A stretch of DNA of 42,165 nt from a bacterium (GCA_004563275.1 SFSZ01000010.1:1-42165), one strand, 5' to 3'. Counted from the first letter of the stretch, positions 8,635 to 18,579 are shown. Translations and numbers: made by a program. Notes: a model not told the origin generated them from the letters alone.

Positions 8635-9574
8635 ATTTATATTTATAAAATCCTTCTCCTGAAGACATTCCTAACTTACCTTCATCAATATATTTCTTTA
8701 ATAACTTTTCCATTCCCTTAAAATTATAAGGAGCTAAAAATGAAGGAATCTTTACATACATTAAAACAACTTCATATGCTGTATTTAACCCTATAGTATC
8801 AATTATTTTAAAAGGTCCTTTTGGTGAACCAGTTCCCAAAGTCCAAGCTTTATCAATAGTTTCTGGATCTGATATACCATTAACATATAAATCTAATCCA
8901 GAAAATAATAATGGAATTAACATTGAATTTAAAAGATATCCAGATTTTTCTTTTTCTAAAGGTAAAGCTATCATTCTAATTTCTTTAGCAAATTTAATAA
9001 CTTCTTTAAATGCTTCATCACTAGTTTTTGGTTGTTTCATTACTTCAGCAGTATTATTTTTCCAAATAGAGTTAGCAAAATGTAATGCTAAGAATTTACT
9101 TTCTCTACCAGTATATTTAGCTAACTTGCTAGGAAGCATTGTAGAAGAATTAGTTACTAATATGGTTTTTTCTGGCATTAATGTACTTAATCTAGTAAAT
9201 AATTCTTTTTTAGCATTAAAGTCTTCAGTCATAGATTCAATAATTAAATCAGCATCTTTTACTGATTCTCTTAAATCAGTTTCAAATTTAATAGAATCAA
9301 TAATACTATTTACTTTATTTAAACAATCTTCTTTATTAAAGTTATCATAATCAGCAATACCTCTACACCAATTATTCATTAACTTTCCATCATCTGTATC
9401 CATTAAATTAATTGCTTCAATATAAGATTCTTTTACTTTTAAAAGTTTATCTTTACATCTTTGAATACTTCCTTCACTTCTAAGCCACATCGTTACATTA
9501 AAACCAGTATATGCAACTTGAAATGCAATTTGAGAGCCTAAAACTCCTCCACCTATTATTGTAATATTTTTCAT
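8633..9574 (-). CDS. 3-hydroxyacyl-CoA dehydrogenase family protein
   Basis: The N-terminus has the NAD-binding Rossmann loop (ITIIGGGVLGSQIA), followed by ADLIIESMTEDFNAKKELF, the typical family segment after the fourth strand. LALHFANSIW carries the catalytic His region, and the second half has TLGTGSPKGPFKIIDTIGL, matching the C-terminal helical domain of 3-hydroxybutyryl-CoA dehydrogenases. At 313 residues it is slightly longer than the usual ~282-290, with an insertion after the first helix. The canonical HFFNP motif is altered to HFANS, so the substrate may differ from acetoacetyl-CoA. ATG 9574 has GGAGGT nine bases upstream. No other beta-oxidation or butyrate genes are nearby. Confidence 0.8.
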   Translation of the reverse strand: MKNITIIGGGVLGSQIAFQVAYTGFNVTMWLRSEGSIQRCKDKLLKVKESYIEAINLMDTDDGKLMNNWCRGIADYDNFNKEDCLNKVNSIIDSIKFETDLRESVKDADLIIESMTEDFNAKKELFTRLSTLMPEKTILVTNSSTMLPSKLAKYTGRESKFLALHFANSIWKNNTAEVMKQPKTSDEAFKEVIKFAKEIRMIALPLEKEKSGYLLNSMLIPLLFSGLDLYVNGISDPETIDKAWTLGTGSPKGPFKIIDTIGLNTAYEVVLMYVKIPSFLAPYNFKGMEKLLKKYIDEGKLGMSSGEGFYKYK

Positions 9575-9674
9575 AATATAAATACCTCCACCACTATATT
9601 ATAAATTTTTATACCATTCACAAATTATACTATTTTTTTATTTTAATTACTATATAAAATTTAAGAAAAATAAA

Positions 9675-10055
9675 TTAATAATTCCATAGTCCTAATTTAC
9701 CTTTTGCTTCAATCGGTTCAATTACTTTAACATCCTCTACAATCCAAGCATATCTTCCAACTTCATAATGTCCACAAATATATTCTTCATAATGATTAAT
9801 TTTCATATCATTTACATATTCATCTGTCATATATATACAGTCAACTAAATTACATTTACAAATAATATATCCACATTTAAAATTCATATCTTTAATAAGT
9901 TCATATACTTCGGGTTTAGTAATTTTTGCTTTAGATAAACTAGCATGAATATAAATTTCTCCTCTATATTTGGTTTTCCAACTTCTAGTTTCAATTTTTT
10001 TTGTACCATTCATAATTAAACTAGCCCAAGGTTCTTTAATACTTAATACTTTCAT
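9675..10055 (-). CDS. ASCH domain protein
   Basis: The start of the protein, LSIKEPWASLIMNGTKKIE followed by TRSWKTKYRG, is diagnostic of the ASCH fold (PUA-like beta barrel); YIHAS and CGHYEVGRYAW follow in the expected order. The length (126 residues) is typical of single-domain ASCH proteins. Members bind RNA or modified nucleosides, and some hydrolyse N4-acetylcytidine (YqfB). The residues here do not decide between these roles. The gene begins two bases after the stop of the DMT permease gene, so they form an operon, though no functional link is evident. Confidence 0.85.
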   Translation of the reverse strand: MKVLSIKEPWASLIMNGTKKIETRSWKTKYRGEIYIHASLSKAKITKPEVYELIKDMNFKCGYIICKCNLVDCIYMTDEYVNDMKINHYEEYICGHYEVGRYAWIVEDVKVIEPIEAKGKLGLWNY

Positions 10056-10057
10056 AA

Positions 10058-10906
10058 CTACACCTTTATTAAAATAACTCCAATTAATATTAAAATACTT
10101 ATAACTAACTTATAATAAAATCTCTTCTTATCTTTATCCACAATAAACTCATATATAGTATTGGTTAAAGCTGTTAAAGTTAAAAGTGGTGCTACAACTG
10201 ATATACTTCCATACTCATAAGCCTTAACTGAAGAAATAAGCATCATACACCATGCAAAACTAACTAAAATAAATAATGGTTTATTGTACAAATTAAATTC
10301 TTCTTCAAGATCTTTAAAACTTAATCTACTAAATAATTTAATAATTATTGACGGAATAAACACTGTAATCAAAGTGTAAATACCTATGTTAAACATACTA
10401 GAAATATTGACATTTATAAACATTGCAACTGCAAATAAAAAATTAGATATTAAACAGAAAATAAAATATTTATTAAATTCAAATTTACCATCTTTATTAA
10501 CTGCTAACATAACATTAGATACTACAATAATTATCGCTCCTAATATCTTTTTAAATGCTAATTGTTCCTTTAAAAATACTAATCCGAAAATTATTAAAAA
10601 TACTGTTGATAATTGTTTAAGCATACTAAAATTAGAAGGACTTAATCCATATCTTGCTTCGATATTTAACCTATCAGTTACTGCATATATAATTGTCACA
10701 ACAAATAAAGTTATATACACTTTAATATCACTAGGAAATGTATACTTAAAAAAGATTGACATAACTATCGCAAATAAACCTGTAAATAGTTCTAACAATA
10801 CTGTTAATGCAGACGCATTTTTCATTGTTCTATTTACTTTTTTAAAACCTTGTGAAAAAATTAATGCAAAAACTAAATAACAGATTACCCAAATCATATA
10901 TTTCAT
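10058..10906 (-). CDS. DMT-superfamily (EamA-like) membrane transporter
   Basis: The sequence consists of about ten hydrophobic helices with short loops over ~282 residues, the layout of drug/metabolite transporters with two five-helix EamA halves. The first half has FLIIFGLVFLKEQLAFKKIL, where the FLKE turn before the last helix is typical; the second half ends in a shorter repeat near SVVAPLLTLTALTNTIYEF. The substrate cannot be inferred. The start is set at ATG 10906, eight bases after GAGAG; GTG 10915 has no room for a ribosome site. It is the first gene of an operon with the ASCH gene. Confidence 0.8.
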   Translation of the reverse strand: MKYMIWVICYLVFALIFSQGFKKVNRTMKNASALTVLLELFTGLFAIVMSIFFKYTFPSDIKVYITLFVVTIIYAVTDRLNIEARYGLSPSNFSMLKQLSTVFLIIFGLVFLKEQLAFKKILGAIIIVVSNVMLAVNKDGKFEFNKYFIFCLISNFLFAVAMFINVNISSMFNIGIYTLITVFIPSIIIKLFSRLSFKDLEEEFNLYNKPLFILVSFAWCMMLISSVKAYEYGSISVVAPLLTLTALTNTIYEFIVDKDKKRFYYKLVISILILIGVILIKV

Positions 10907-10990
10907 AACTATCACTCTCGACTATTGAATTATAGCAAAAAGATAATAAAAATAACTAATACAGATATAAAAATATACATAAAATTAACA

Positions 10991-10996
10991 TATAAT
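10991..10996 (+). promoter_or_regulatory. -10 box very close to the start codon of the 118-residue membrane protein
   Basis: TATAAT ends only five bases before ATG 11002. Transcription from it would begin at or just inside the start codon, implying a leaderless mRNA. No ribosome site is present upstream of that ATG, which fits. Confidence 0.45.
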
Positions 10997-11001
10997 TTAA
11001 T

Positions 11002-11358
11002 ATGATAGATGAAGAAATAAATAGATTACATTTTGAAAATATAGTATGGGTAATATTTGCAATATTAGCTTTTTTAAACATAGTTGGTGATAATGATAGT
11101 ATCAATTTTTTAAAAACTAATAATCCCAAATACAAAAATGAATCCGACACAATTTTTAAAATTACTCTATTTTGTACATTCTTAATATATCTTTACTTCT
11201 TTAATAGAAATATCAAAGCTTATAAAAAAGTATCTCAAAATAAAAAAGAACTATACAAAGTTAAAGTATATGGTTCTCTTTTCTTAATTATTGGTATTTT
11301 ATTACTTATCTATTTTCAAAATAAAGAAACTTCATTCTTAGACTCTCCAGCAATTTAA
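11002..11358 (+). CDS. small membrane protein of unknown function
   Basis: 118 residues with three hydrophobic segments (about residues 15-30, 52-67 and 90-107) and a charged loop rich in Lys and Asn between the first two. I recognise no family. There is no ribosome site before ATG 11002; a -10 box lies immediately upstream, so the mRNA may be leaderless. It is transcribed toward the beta-helix gene and the two stops overlap by four bases. The antisense frame at 10956-11150 looks like a shadow of this one. Confidence 0.6.
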   Translation: MIDEEINRLHFENIVWVIFAILAFLNIVGDNDSINFLKTNNPKYKNESDTIFKITLFCTFLIYLYFFNRNIKAYKKVSQNKKELYKVKVYGSLFLIIGILLLIYFQNKETSFLDSPAI

Positions 11359-13067
11359 TTTATAGCCTTTCCATTCACATATAATTTATATCCATTAAAA
11401 TCAATATTACTATTAGAAGCATCTTCATTAGTAAATGATGTAACATAACTATTTCCAGTTAATTTAATTTTAGTATCTTTATCTATATTTAAATCTATAC
11501 TTTTAGCACTATTAGATTTATTAATTTTTCCAGTAAAATTACTATTTTTTAAATTCATAGTTAGTGTTGAAATAGAATCTATCACAATATCTCCATTAAT
11601 TAATTGATTTGTTGCCTTTAAAGTCACATTTCCACCATTAGAGCCACTATTACCCCAAGAATCTTTCTTAATTCTTAAAAAAGCCCCACTTTTATCATTA
11701 TTAGTAATAGTATTATTTTCTAAATTTATAACTGCAGTAGTGTTTGTTACATAAAAAGTATCTCCTTTATTAGTCGTTATTTTACTATTTTTTGATGTAA
11801 ATGAAGAAGTTCCATTAGAAGCATCACCACTCATAGATTGATATAAAAAGATATTCTTATAAGTTGTAGATTTACCATTTAATTTATTATTAGTATCTGT
11901 TAAAGTAACATTATTTAAAGTTACTGAATTTTTACCTTCAATTACTACACCTTCACTTGCTTTAGCTATTAATTTAGCATTACTTACTATTATATCAGCC
12001 GTAGAATATATTATTGGTGATCCTTGTCCAGTTGTTTTATAAGTTCCACCATCAACATTTACCTTGCCACCACCACAATCTGTTCTTATAGCTGCTGAAG
12101 ATATCCCAGAAGTATTTATGATTAAATTATAAGCATTCATAATTCCTCCACCAGTTGTCATTATTCCTCCAGAATTATCTTTAGTAGTAGTAATAGTACT
12201 ATCACTTATAGTTACTGTAGTTCCATCATTAGAAGAATTATTAGTTGTAGCAGATCCTCCATAAGAAAATACCCCATTAGCACCAGTTGCATTAGTATTA
12301 ATATTTGAATTTTTAATAATAACAATCGCTCCACTTTTAGCTAAAATGGCTGAGTTAATACCGTAAAAACTAGTGTTATCACCACCATCAGAATCACCAC
12401 TCTTATTAACAGTAATATTATTCATATTTACATCTACATCACCATTAACTAAAATAGTATTTTCATCTTTAGTATTTGATTCATAAGTTTCATCAATTAA
12501 ATCATCATCTTTAAGAGTCTCATATTTAGCTGAATAAGATACATTATTATCATTCATTGTAATCTTATTATCATTAGAACTTAAAAAAAACTTATTAGTA
12601 ATTAAACCCAAAGAATATGTAAAAATTGTAGTTAAAATTATTAAAGTTAATACTAATATTATGACTTTATCAATATTAGTAAATAATTCTTTTAAAGAAA
12701 TCCTATAACATCCAGTCATTACCATTAAACATATTATTAAAGATATTCCTAAACTAATAACCCCAAAAACTAAATAAAATTCCCAAGTAATTTGACGAGT
12801 TTGTTCATTTGACATTTCCATTGGTGCATTACCAGGTTCCATATTTAGCTTATTATCATTGGTTGAATCATTAGAATCCATCATGTCACCTTCAAGTTTA
12901 TCAGGAGGTGTATTAGCATCTTCATTACCCGGTTTTTCTAAAACATTTCCCATTTGATTATCATTACTACTTATATTATTTTTAGCATAATACATAACTC
13001 CTACTGCAAGTAAACCAAAAATAATAATAACTAATACTGAAATAATAATTTTATTTTTTTTATTCAT
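11355..13067 (-). CDS. membrane-anchored beta-helix surface protein
   Basis: Three hydrophobic segments lie near the N-terminus (about residues 5-25, 95-120 and 135-155), separated by an Asn/Asp/Pro/Met-rich spacer. From residue ~185 to the end the sequence is a right-handed beta-helix type array, with many short strands of the kind NSGGIMTTGGG, SAAIRTDCGGGKVNV and GVVIEGKNSVTLNN. This matches large surface proteins of gut Bacillota that have pectate-lyase-like helices but no identified enzyme activity; no catalytic residues can be picked out. The likely role is surface carbohydrate binding or adhesion. ATG 13067 follows GGAGAAGAAA and is preferred to ATG 13079, whose upstream lacks a ribosome site. 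Confidence 0.75.
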   Translation of the reverse strand: MNKKNKIIISVLVIIIFGLLAVGVMYYAKNNISSNDNQMGNVLEKPGNEDANTPPDKLEGDMMDSNDSTNDNKLNMEPGNAPMEMSNEQTRQITWEFYLVFGVISLGISLIICLMVMTGCYRISLKELFTNIDKVIILVLTLIILTTIFTYSLGLITNKFFLSSNDNKITMNDNNVSYSAKYETLKDDDLIDETYESNTKDENTILVNGDVDVNMNNITVNKSGDSDGGDNTSFYGINSAILAKSGAIVIIKNSNINTNATGANGVFSYGGSATTNNSSNDGTTVTISDSTITTTKDNSGGIMTTGGGIMNAYNLIINTSGISSAAIRTDCGGGKVNVDGGTYKTTGQGSPIIYSTADIIVSNAKLIAKASEGVVIEGKNSVTLNNVTLTDTNNKLNGKSTTYKNIFLYQSMSGDASNGTSSFTSKNSKITTNKGDTFYVTNTTAVINLENNTITNNDKSGAFLRIKKDSWGNSGSNGGNVTLKATNQLINGDIVIDSISTLTMNLKNSNFTGKINKSNSAKSIDLNIDKDTKIKLTGNSYVTSFTNEDASNSNIDFNGYKLYVNGKAIN

Positions 13068-13185
13068 TTTCTTCTCCATTCATTAAAAGATTAAAACATA
13101 AATATGAAAATGATATGAATAATTAAACAAATAAATAAGATTTGTTGTTTTAGTATTTTTATAATTTTTTAATCTAATAATTTTA

Positions 13186-13194
13186 TGTTATAAT
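13186..13194 (+). promoter_or_regulatory. extended -10 promoter of the acyltransferase/glycosyltransferase operon
   Basis: TGTTATAAT (TG-N-TATAAT) lies 11 bases before the AAGGAGG ribosome site of the gene at 13216. The -35 position is only T-rich. Confidence 0.65.
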
Positions 13195-13215
13195 CATCAT
13201 ATTAAGGAGGTTCCA

Positions 13216-13947
13216 ATGAAGAAGTATAATTATGAAGAATACGAAGAAGATGAACATATGGTTAGTAACTGGGAACCTATGCCATTTTCAATTAAAGATG
13301 ATTATGACTATATGTGTAATAATTTAATCCTAATAATTATATCTAATTTACTTATCTTCCCTATCGCTATAATATTAATAATTTTAGATAAAATACTATT
13401 TGGATTTAAAATATTTAATTCTGAAAAAATTAATCATGATGAAGGTTTTGTTTCAATATCTAATCATATTCATTATTTAGATTGTTCAATGATTGGATTA
13501 TTATACTTTCCTAGAAGAGTTCACTATCCAACTTTAGAAACCAATTTTAAAATTCCTTTTATTAGACACTTAATAAAGTTATTATACGCTATGCCTATTC
13601 CTAATAATTCAAAGCAAAAAAAAGAATTCTACAAATCAATAAATTCTGGATTAAAAAAAGGAAAAATAGTTCATATGTATCCAGAAGGATCACTATGGCC
13701 TTATTATGAAGATGTTAGACATTTCAAATATGGTGCTTTTAAAATGGCAGTAGATGCTAATGTTTGTATTCAACCTACTAAATTTGTCTTTAATAAACCA
13801 AAAGGAATATATAAATTATATAAAAGAAAAGATTGTATTCATGCATATGTTTTAGATCCTATCTATCCTAATAATAATTTAGAATATGAAGAGAGAATAG
13901 AAGATTTAAAAGAAAGAACATATGAAGCTATGAAAAAGGAGATGTAA
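13216..13947 (+). CDS. 1-acyl-glycerol-phosphate acyltransferase-like protein (PlsC family)
   Basis: The catalytic NHx4D motif appears as SNHIHYLD near residue 84 and the second block as MYPEGSLWP near residue 160, both in PlsC-family order. One strong membrane helix (about residues 35-58) precedes the catalytic domain. The 243-residue length fits lysophospholipid acyltransferases. It probably transfers an acyl chain at the membrane face to a lysophospholipid or a related glycolipid precursor. AAGGAGG lies just upstream. The next gene, a diacylglycerol glycosyltransferase-like protein, begins immediately after this stop, so the pair likely cooperates in membrane glycolipid synthesis. Confidence 0.85.
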   Translation: MKKYNYEEYEEDEHMVSNWEPMPFSIKDDYDYMCNNLILIIISNLLIFPIAIILIILDKILFGFKIFNSEKINHDEGFVSISNHIHYLDCSMIGLLYFPRRVHYPTLETNFKIPFIRHLIKLLYAMPIPNNSKQKKEFYKSINSGLKKGKIVHMYPEGSLWPYYEDVRHFKYGAFKMAVDANVCIQPTKFVFNKPKGIYKLYKRKDCIHAYVLDPIYPNNNLEYEERIEDLKERTYEAMKKEM

Positions 13948-15039
13948 ATGAAAGTTTTATTATTATCTTGTAGTACTGGAGGCGGTCATAATTCCTGTGC
14001 TCACTATATAGAAGAAGAATTAAAAGCAAATAATATTGAATGTATTTTTAAAGACTTTTACGACATCGTAAACATTAATGCAAAAGAATTATCATCAAAA
14101 TTATATTTAAGTACTTTAGGTGGTAATGGTGAAATATTTAAAAGTGTCTATAAACTAGGAGAACTTTATAGTAAAACCAGAATTAAAAGTCCAGTTTACT
14201 TAGTTAATAAACTACACTGTAATTCTATGTACAACTATATAAAAGAAAATAAGATTGATCTAGTTATTGCCACCCATTTATTTCCTGCATTAACTCTAAC
14301 TGCTATCAATAAACAAGATAACAGAAAAGTCAATTTTATTGCTGTCGCAACTGATTATGAGCCTTGTCCTTTCTTTGAAGAAACTAAACCAGATTATATG
14401 GTTATTCAAAAAGGTCTTGAAGAAAAATTTAAGAAAAAAGGAATTATTCCAAGTATTCTTCTTCCCACTGGTATTCCTGTTTCATCAAGATTTATTAATG
14501 AAGCTAAAAATATCAAAAAAGACTATAATATTAAAAATGAAAAAGTCATTCTAGTTATGTTAGGTAGTATGGGTTTTGGTAATATTAAAGATATTTTAGA
14601 TGACATTTTAAAAGAAGATAACATTAAAGTATTAGTTGTCTGTGGTTCAAATAAAAAACTCTTAGAAGAGCTAAAAACAATTAATAACGATAAATTAATT
14701 CCATTAGGATTCACTAACAATATTAATGATTTAATCTATACATCAGACATAGTATTATCTAAACCAGGAGGATTATCTTCAACCGAAATAGCTTCAATCC
14801 ATAAGCCTTTATTACATATCTTTCCAATACCAGGAATAGAAACTTATAATACCAACTTTTTTCAAGAAAGAAATATGAGTATTAAATGTGATAGTAAAGA
14901 AGAAATAATCTATAATCTTCATTTATTATTAAATGATAAAGATCTTCAAAAAAAAATAATTGAGAATCAAAAGAATTACATAAATAATAAATCTGCTAAA
15001 GATTTAGTAGATTTTATCATTAAAACTTACTGTAAATAA
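13948..15039 (+). CDS. MGDG synthase/UgtP-like diacylglycerol glycosyltransferase
   Basis: The N-terminus LLSCSTGGGHNSCAH is the family signature (TGGGH) of monogalactosyl- and diglucosyl-diacylglycerol synthases. The middle has VIATHLFPALTL, and the C-terminal nucleotide-sugar domain (GT28) shows LVMLGSMGFGN and SKPGGLSSTEIA with HIFPIPGIET, the donor-binding loops. The 363-residue length is close to Bacillus UgtP (about 380). It should add one or more sugars from a UDP-sugar to diacylglycerol at the cytoplasmic face, giving the glycolipid on which lipoteichoic acid is anchored. The ATG abuts the preceding TAA, with the ribosome site inside the acyltransferase gene, so they are coupled. Confidence 0.85.
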   Translation: MKVLLLSCSTGGGHNSCAHYIEEELKANNIECIFKDFYDIVNINAKELSSKLYLSTLGGNGEIFKSVYKLGELYSKTRIKSPVYLVNKLHCNSMYNYIKENKIDLVIATHLFPALTLTAINKQDNRKVNFIAVATDYEPCPFFEETKPDYMVIQKGLEEKFKKKGIIPSILLPTGIPVSSRFINEAKNIKKDYNIKNEKVILVMLGSMGFGNIKDILDDILKEDNIKVLVVCGSNKKLLEELKTINNDKLIPLGFTNNINDLIYTSDIVLSKPGGLSSTEIASIHKPLLHIFPIPGIETYNTNFFQERNMSIKCDSKEEIIYNLHLLLNDKDLQKKIIENQKNYINNKSAKDLVDFIIKTYCK

Positions 15040-15040
15040 A

Positions 15041-15062
15041 AAAAATCTCAATCGAGATTTTT
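15041..15062. terminator. bidirectional terminator between convergent genes
   Basis: The stem AAAAATCTC/GAGATTTTT with an AATC loop has T-runs on both strands. It serves the glycosyltransferase operon on the plus strand and the 277-residue membrane protein on the minus strand. Confidence 0.85.
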
Positions 15063-15896
15063 TTATTTTGTATCTTTAATTACATCATTAAATTTAATAG
15101 TCGCATCATCCCCTAAAGGAGACTTAACAAAACTAATTATATATTCTTTACCACTAGATTCATAATGGCCTTTTATAGTGGCCTTTAAACCTTGAATCTC
15201 ATAATATTCTTCTTTTGATTCTTGATTCCATTTTAATTTTCTTATTTTTTCAATTTCTCTACTTTGAACATTAAATTTTCCTTTATCACTATTCATATTA
15301 TTAATATAGTCATAAATTTCATTCCATTCACTTTTAGAAAAACTATTTAGCTTAATTTTTTCCATACTAGATAAAACCATTACACCAATAGTAACTAAAA
15401 TAACTACTGAAAAAATTGAAAAGAAAATATTTTCATAAGATCTACTTCTAATAAGCATTTCTTTAGTAGTTCTTTCTTTTTTATGAGTAACATAATAAAC
15501 ATAAATAGACGCTAATACTATTGCTGAAATACAACCAATAATATTAATTATTACATCAACTGCAACCGCATCAGCTATTATTAAAACTAAAAGTATTACT
15601 ATTAGTAAAATAGGTCTAAATAAACTAATTACACTCTTACTTTTATAATCATATAAGAAATATTTAGTATCACCAGCATTATATTTTTTATTATCTAAGT
15701 TATCATAAATTTTTATAGTCTTATTCTTTCTATTAGTGCCTTCCCAATATTTTAAACGATTATTACTAAATAATTTTGGTTTATTCTTAATTAACTTAAA
15801 TTTAATAATCTCAGTTTTAACTACATACTGAAGTAATATTAATAAAAGTATTAATTCTATAACCATTAAAATAATTTGAAAAACTACTTCTTCCAT
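15063..15896 (-). CDS. membrane protein of unknown function
   Basis: 277 residues with about four hydrophobic segments: one at the N-terminus (5-25), two near 95-140 and one near 160-180. A charged region at ~28-75 includes KYWEGTNRKNKTIKIYDNL, and a ~95-residue C-terminal polar domain contains WNEIYDYINN and QGLKATIKGHYESSG. I recognise no family. The C-terminal part, beyond the last helix, reads like a small extracytoplasmic beta-rich domain. GGAGGT lies three bases before ATG 15896. It lies just downstream of the P-type ATPase gene on the same strand with a ~65-base gap, so co-transcription is possible. Confidence 0.65.
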   Translation of the reverse strand: MEEVVFQIILMVIELILLLILLQYVVKTEIIKFKLIKNKPKLFSNNRLKYWEGTNRKNKTIKIYDNLDNKKYNAGDTKYFLYDYKSKSVISLFRPILLIVILLVLIIADAVAVDVIINIIGCISAIVLASIYVYYVTHKKERTTKEMLIRSRSYENIFFSIFSVVILVTIGVMVLSSMEKIKLNSFSKSEWNEIYDYINNMNSDKGKFNVQSREIEKIRKLKWNQESKEEYYEIQGLKATIKGHYESSGKEYIISFVKSPLGDDATIKFNDVIKDTK

Positions 15897-15962
15897 AAGA
15901 CCTCCAAAATTATAAACCCCTACTATCTATATAATTATATCATAACTATATTCAATTTATAA

Positions 15963-18572
15963 TTATTTTTTACTACTATACACTTTTTTATAAATTAACT
16001 TATAAAATTCAAAAACTCCAATTATTACAAATGATAAAACTAATAAACCGACAACAGTTTTCCAATTTAATGGAGTTAATTCTAAAAATTTTGCCGTAAT
16101 AGGAATCTCAGCTAAAATTATTTGAAGTCCAATTGAACCAATTATAACTAAAGGAACTAATATATTATTTTTTATTGGCTCAGTTAATACGCTTCTCTTT
16201 TCACTACGACAATTTAAAACATTTATATTTTGAATAAATACCATTAACATCATAATAACTGATCTAGAAACAACTATATCAAAATTATTATCCATTAACC
16301 ATTTCCACATACTAAATACTACTATTGTAATTGTTAAACCTATAATTAATACTTCAATAGCTAAATCTTTAGAAAATAATGATTCATCAGTTCTTCTTGG
16401 TTTTTGTTTCATTATATTTTTTTCTGCTACTTCAAATGAAAGAGCAACATCTTGTAATCCATCGGTAATCATATTAAGCCATAATAACTGAATAGCTGTC
16501 ATTGGCATAGCATAGCCAAAGAATATTGATAGTAAATAAAATGAAACTTCTGCAAAACCACAACCTAACAAGAATAAACAAATTTTTCTAATATTACTAA
16601 AAGCACATCTTCCTTCTTTTACTCCTGCAACAATTGAAGTAAAATTATCATCTACTACAATCATTGATGCTGTTTCTTTAGCAACATCAGTTCCACTTCC
16701 CATTGAAATACCAATATTAGCGGCTTTAATAGCTGGCGCATCATTTACTCCATCACCAGTTACCGCAATAAATTCACCTTGTCTCTTAAATGAATTTACA
16801 ATATCTAATTTATCTAAAGGACTTACTCTTGAAAAAATAGTTTTGCTTTTAACAAAATTATCGTATTCTTTTTCTCCAAGTGCCTTATATCTTGCAAGTT
16901 CTTCACCAGTAGCAACATCATCATAACATGTACATAAACCAAGTTCTTTACCTATCGCAAATGCTGTTAATGAGAAATCACCAGTTATCATAACTACTTT
17001 AATTCCAGCATTATTACATTCTTTTATAGAATCTTTAGCTTCCGTTCTTATTGGATCAATAAAACCAACTAAACCAACAAAATTTAATTTTTTAATATCT
17101 TTAACACTAGTGCCTTTAACTTTACCATCAGCTATCGCAATTACACGATACCCATCATTACTTAGATTTTCATTTTGTTTAATATATTTTTTATTATTTT
17201 CAGAAAAGTTCATAACTACTTCTAATGAACCTTTAACTGTACAATAAAGCTCACCATGTTTTTCATAAAAGACTGCTGAATATTTATTTTCTGATTCATA
17301 AGGGATAACATCCACAATTTTATAATCTGACACTACTTTAGCTTTTTTTGCTAATGACAAAAATGCAATATCAATTGAATCTCCAAAATACTTCCATTCA
17401 TTATTCTCAAAATTTAAACTCGCTTCATTATTAATCATACCTAACAAAGCTATGTTTTCTACTTTAGAAATATCTGCTGCATCAACCGCTGTTATTTCAC
17501 CATCATCATTATAACCAGTACCACTTATCAAATAAGTAGAGTTATCAGCTAAAACAATCTTTTTTGCAGTTTGTTCATTAACAGTTAATGTTCCTGTTTT
17601 ATCAGAAGCAATAACTGTACAACTACCTAGTGATTCAACAGAATTTAATTTTTTAACAATAACATTTTTCTTTGCCATTCTCTTTGATGCAATGGTAAGA
17701 GCCATTGTTAATGCTAAAGATAATCCCTCGGGCATAGCCGAAACAACTAATGCTACTACACTTATAAATAACTCTCCTAGTTCATAACCTCTTGATCTTA
17801 AAACAAAAGCAACAATAATACCAACAATTAAAATCAATACACTAATTTGTTTAGAAAACTTTTCAGTTCTAATTGTTAATGGAGATTTTTCTTCTTCAGT
17901 TGTCGCTATTTTTTCAGCAATTTGTCCAATTTGAGTATTTTTACCTGTTGTTGTCACTATTACATGTGCTCTACCAGTAACTACACTTGTTCCGGCAAAA
18001 ACCATATTCTTTTGTTCAGAAATAATACATTCTTTGTGGATAACCTCAGAGTTTTTAACAACACTAATACTTTCACCTGTTAAAGTAGATTCATCAACTT
18101 GAAAATTATGACAATCAATGATTCTACCATCAGCACTTATTCTTTTACCACTTTCTAAAACTAAAATATCTCCTGGTACAATCATGCTTGAATCCATTTC
18201 AACTCTCTGTCCATCACGTATCACAATAGAAGTATCTCTAATCATATTTACTAATGCCTCAGCATCTTTTCTTGATTTCCACTCTTCATAAGTACCAATA
18301 CAAACATCAACTAAAATAATTACAATTAAAGCAATCGCATCAACATTTTCTTTAGCCCAAAAAGATAAGAAAACTGTAATAATTAAAATAATTTCCATTG
18401 GATCTTTAAATTGAGAAAAAAACAAACCAATAATCCCTTGTTTTTTAGCTTTAGGTAATTCATTTTTGCCATATTTAGCCATTAATTTATCTGCTTCTGA
18501 ATTACTAATACCATTTGCACTACTTTTTAATTCTTTATAAATATCACTTATATTATTATCATAATACTTCAT
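15963..18572 (-). CDS. P2-type Ca2+-transporting ATPase
   Basis: All P-type landmarks are present: LTGES in the actuator domain, SAMPEGLSLALT (the PEGL ion-site helix of Ca2+ pumps), phosphorylation site DKTGTLT with Asp 324, TGDGVNDAPAI in the hinge, and six C-terminal helices including LLWLNMITDG. The 869 residues match bacterial SERCA/PMCA-like pumps such as LMCA1 or YloB. It exports Ca2+, possibly Mn2+, from the cytoplasm. No metal-binding N-terminal domain is present, which excludes a P1B type. The ribosome site (GGTGAG) lies inside the last codons of the decayed mntP, so the pump was once second in an mntP operon. Confidence 0.9.
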   Translation of the reverse strand: MKYYDNNISDIYKELKSSANGISNSEADKLMAKYGKNELPKAKKQGIIGLFFSQFKDPMEIILIITVFLSFWAKENVDAIALIVIILVDVCIGTYEEWKSRKDAEALVNMIRDTSIVIRDGQRVEMDSSMIVPGDILVLESGKRISADGRIIDCHNFQVDESTLTGESISVVKNSEVIHKECIISEQKNMVFAGTSVVTGRAHVIVTTTGKNTQIGQIAEKIATTEEEKSPLTIRTEKFSKQISVLILIVGIIVAFVLRSRGYELGELFISVVALVVSAMPEGLSLALTMALTIASKRMAKKNVIVKKLNSVESLGSCTVIASDKTGTLTVNEQTAKKIVLADNSTYLISGTGYNDDGEITAVDAADISKVENIALLGMINNEASLNFENNEWKYFGDSIDIAFLSLAKKAKVVSDYKIVDVIPYESENKYSAVFYEKHGELYCTVKGSLEVVMNFSENNKKYIKQNENLSNDGYRVIAIADGKVKGTSVKDIKKLNFVGLVGFIDPIRTEAKDSIKECNNAGIKVVMITGDFSLTAFAIGKELGLCTCYDDVATGEELARYKALGEKEYDNFVKSKTIFSRVSPLDKLDIVNSFKRQGEFIAVTGDGVNDAPAIKAANIGISMGSGTDVAKETASMIVVDDNFTSIVAGVKEGRCAFSNIRKICLFLLGCGFAEVSFYLLSIFFGYAMPMTAIQLLWLNMITDGLQDVALSFEVAEKNIMKQKPRRTDESLFSKDLAIEVLIIGLTITIVVFSMWKWLMDNNFDIVVSRSVIMMLMVFIQNINVLNCRSEKRSVLTEPIKNNILVPLVIIGSIGLQIILAEIPITAKFLELTPLNWKTVVGLLVLSFVIIGVFEFYKLIYKKVYSSKK

Positions 18573-18579
18573 ATACTCA

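Noticed and set aside
10386..10880. 164-codon plus-strand frame
   Set aside because: Antisense to the DMT permease gene, no ribosome site; AT-rich helices create open antisense frames.
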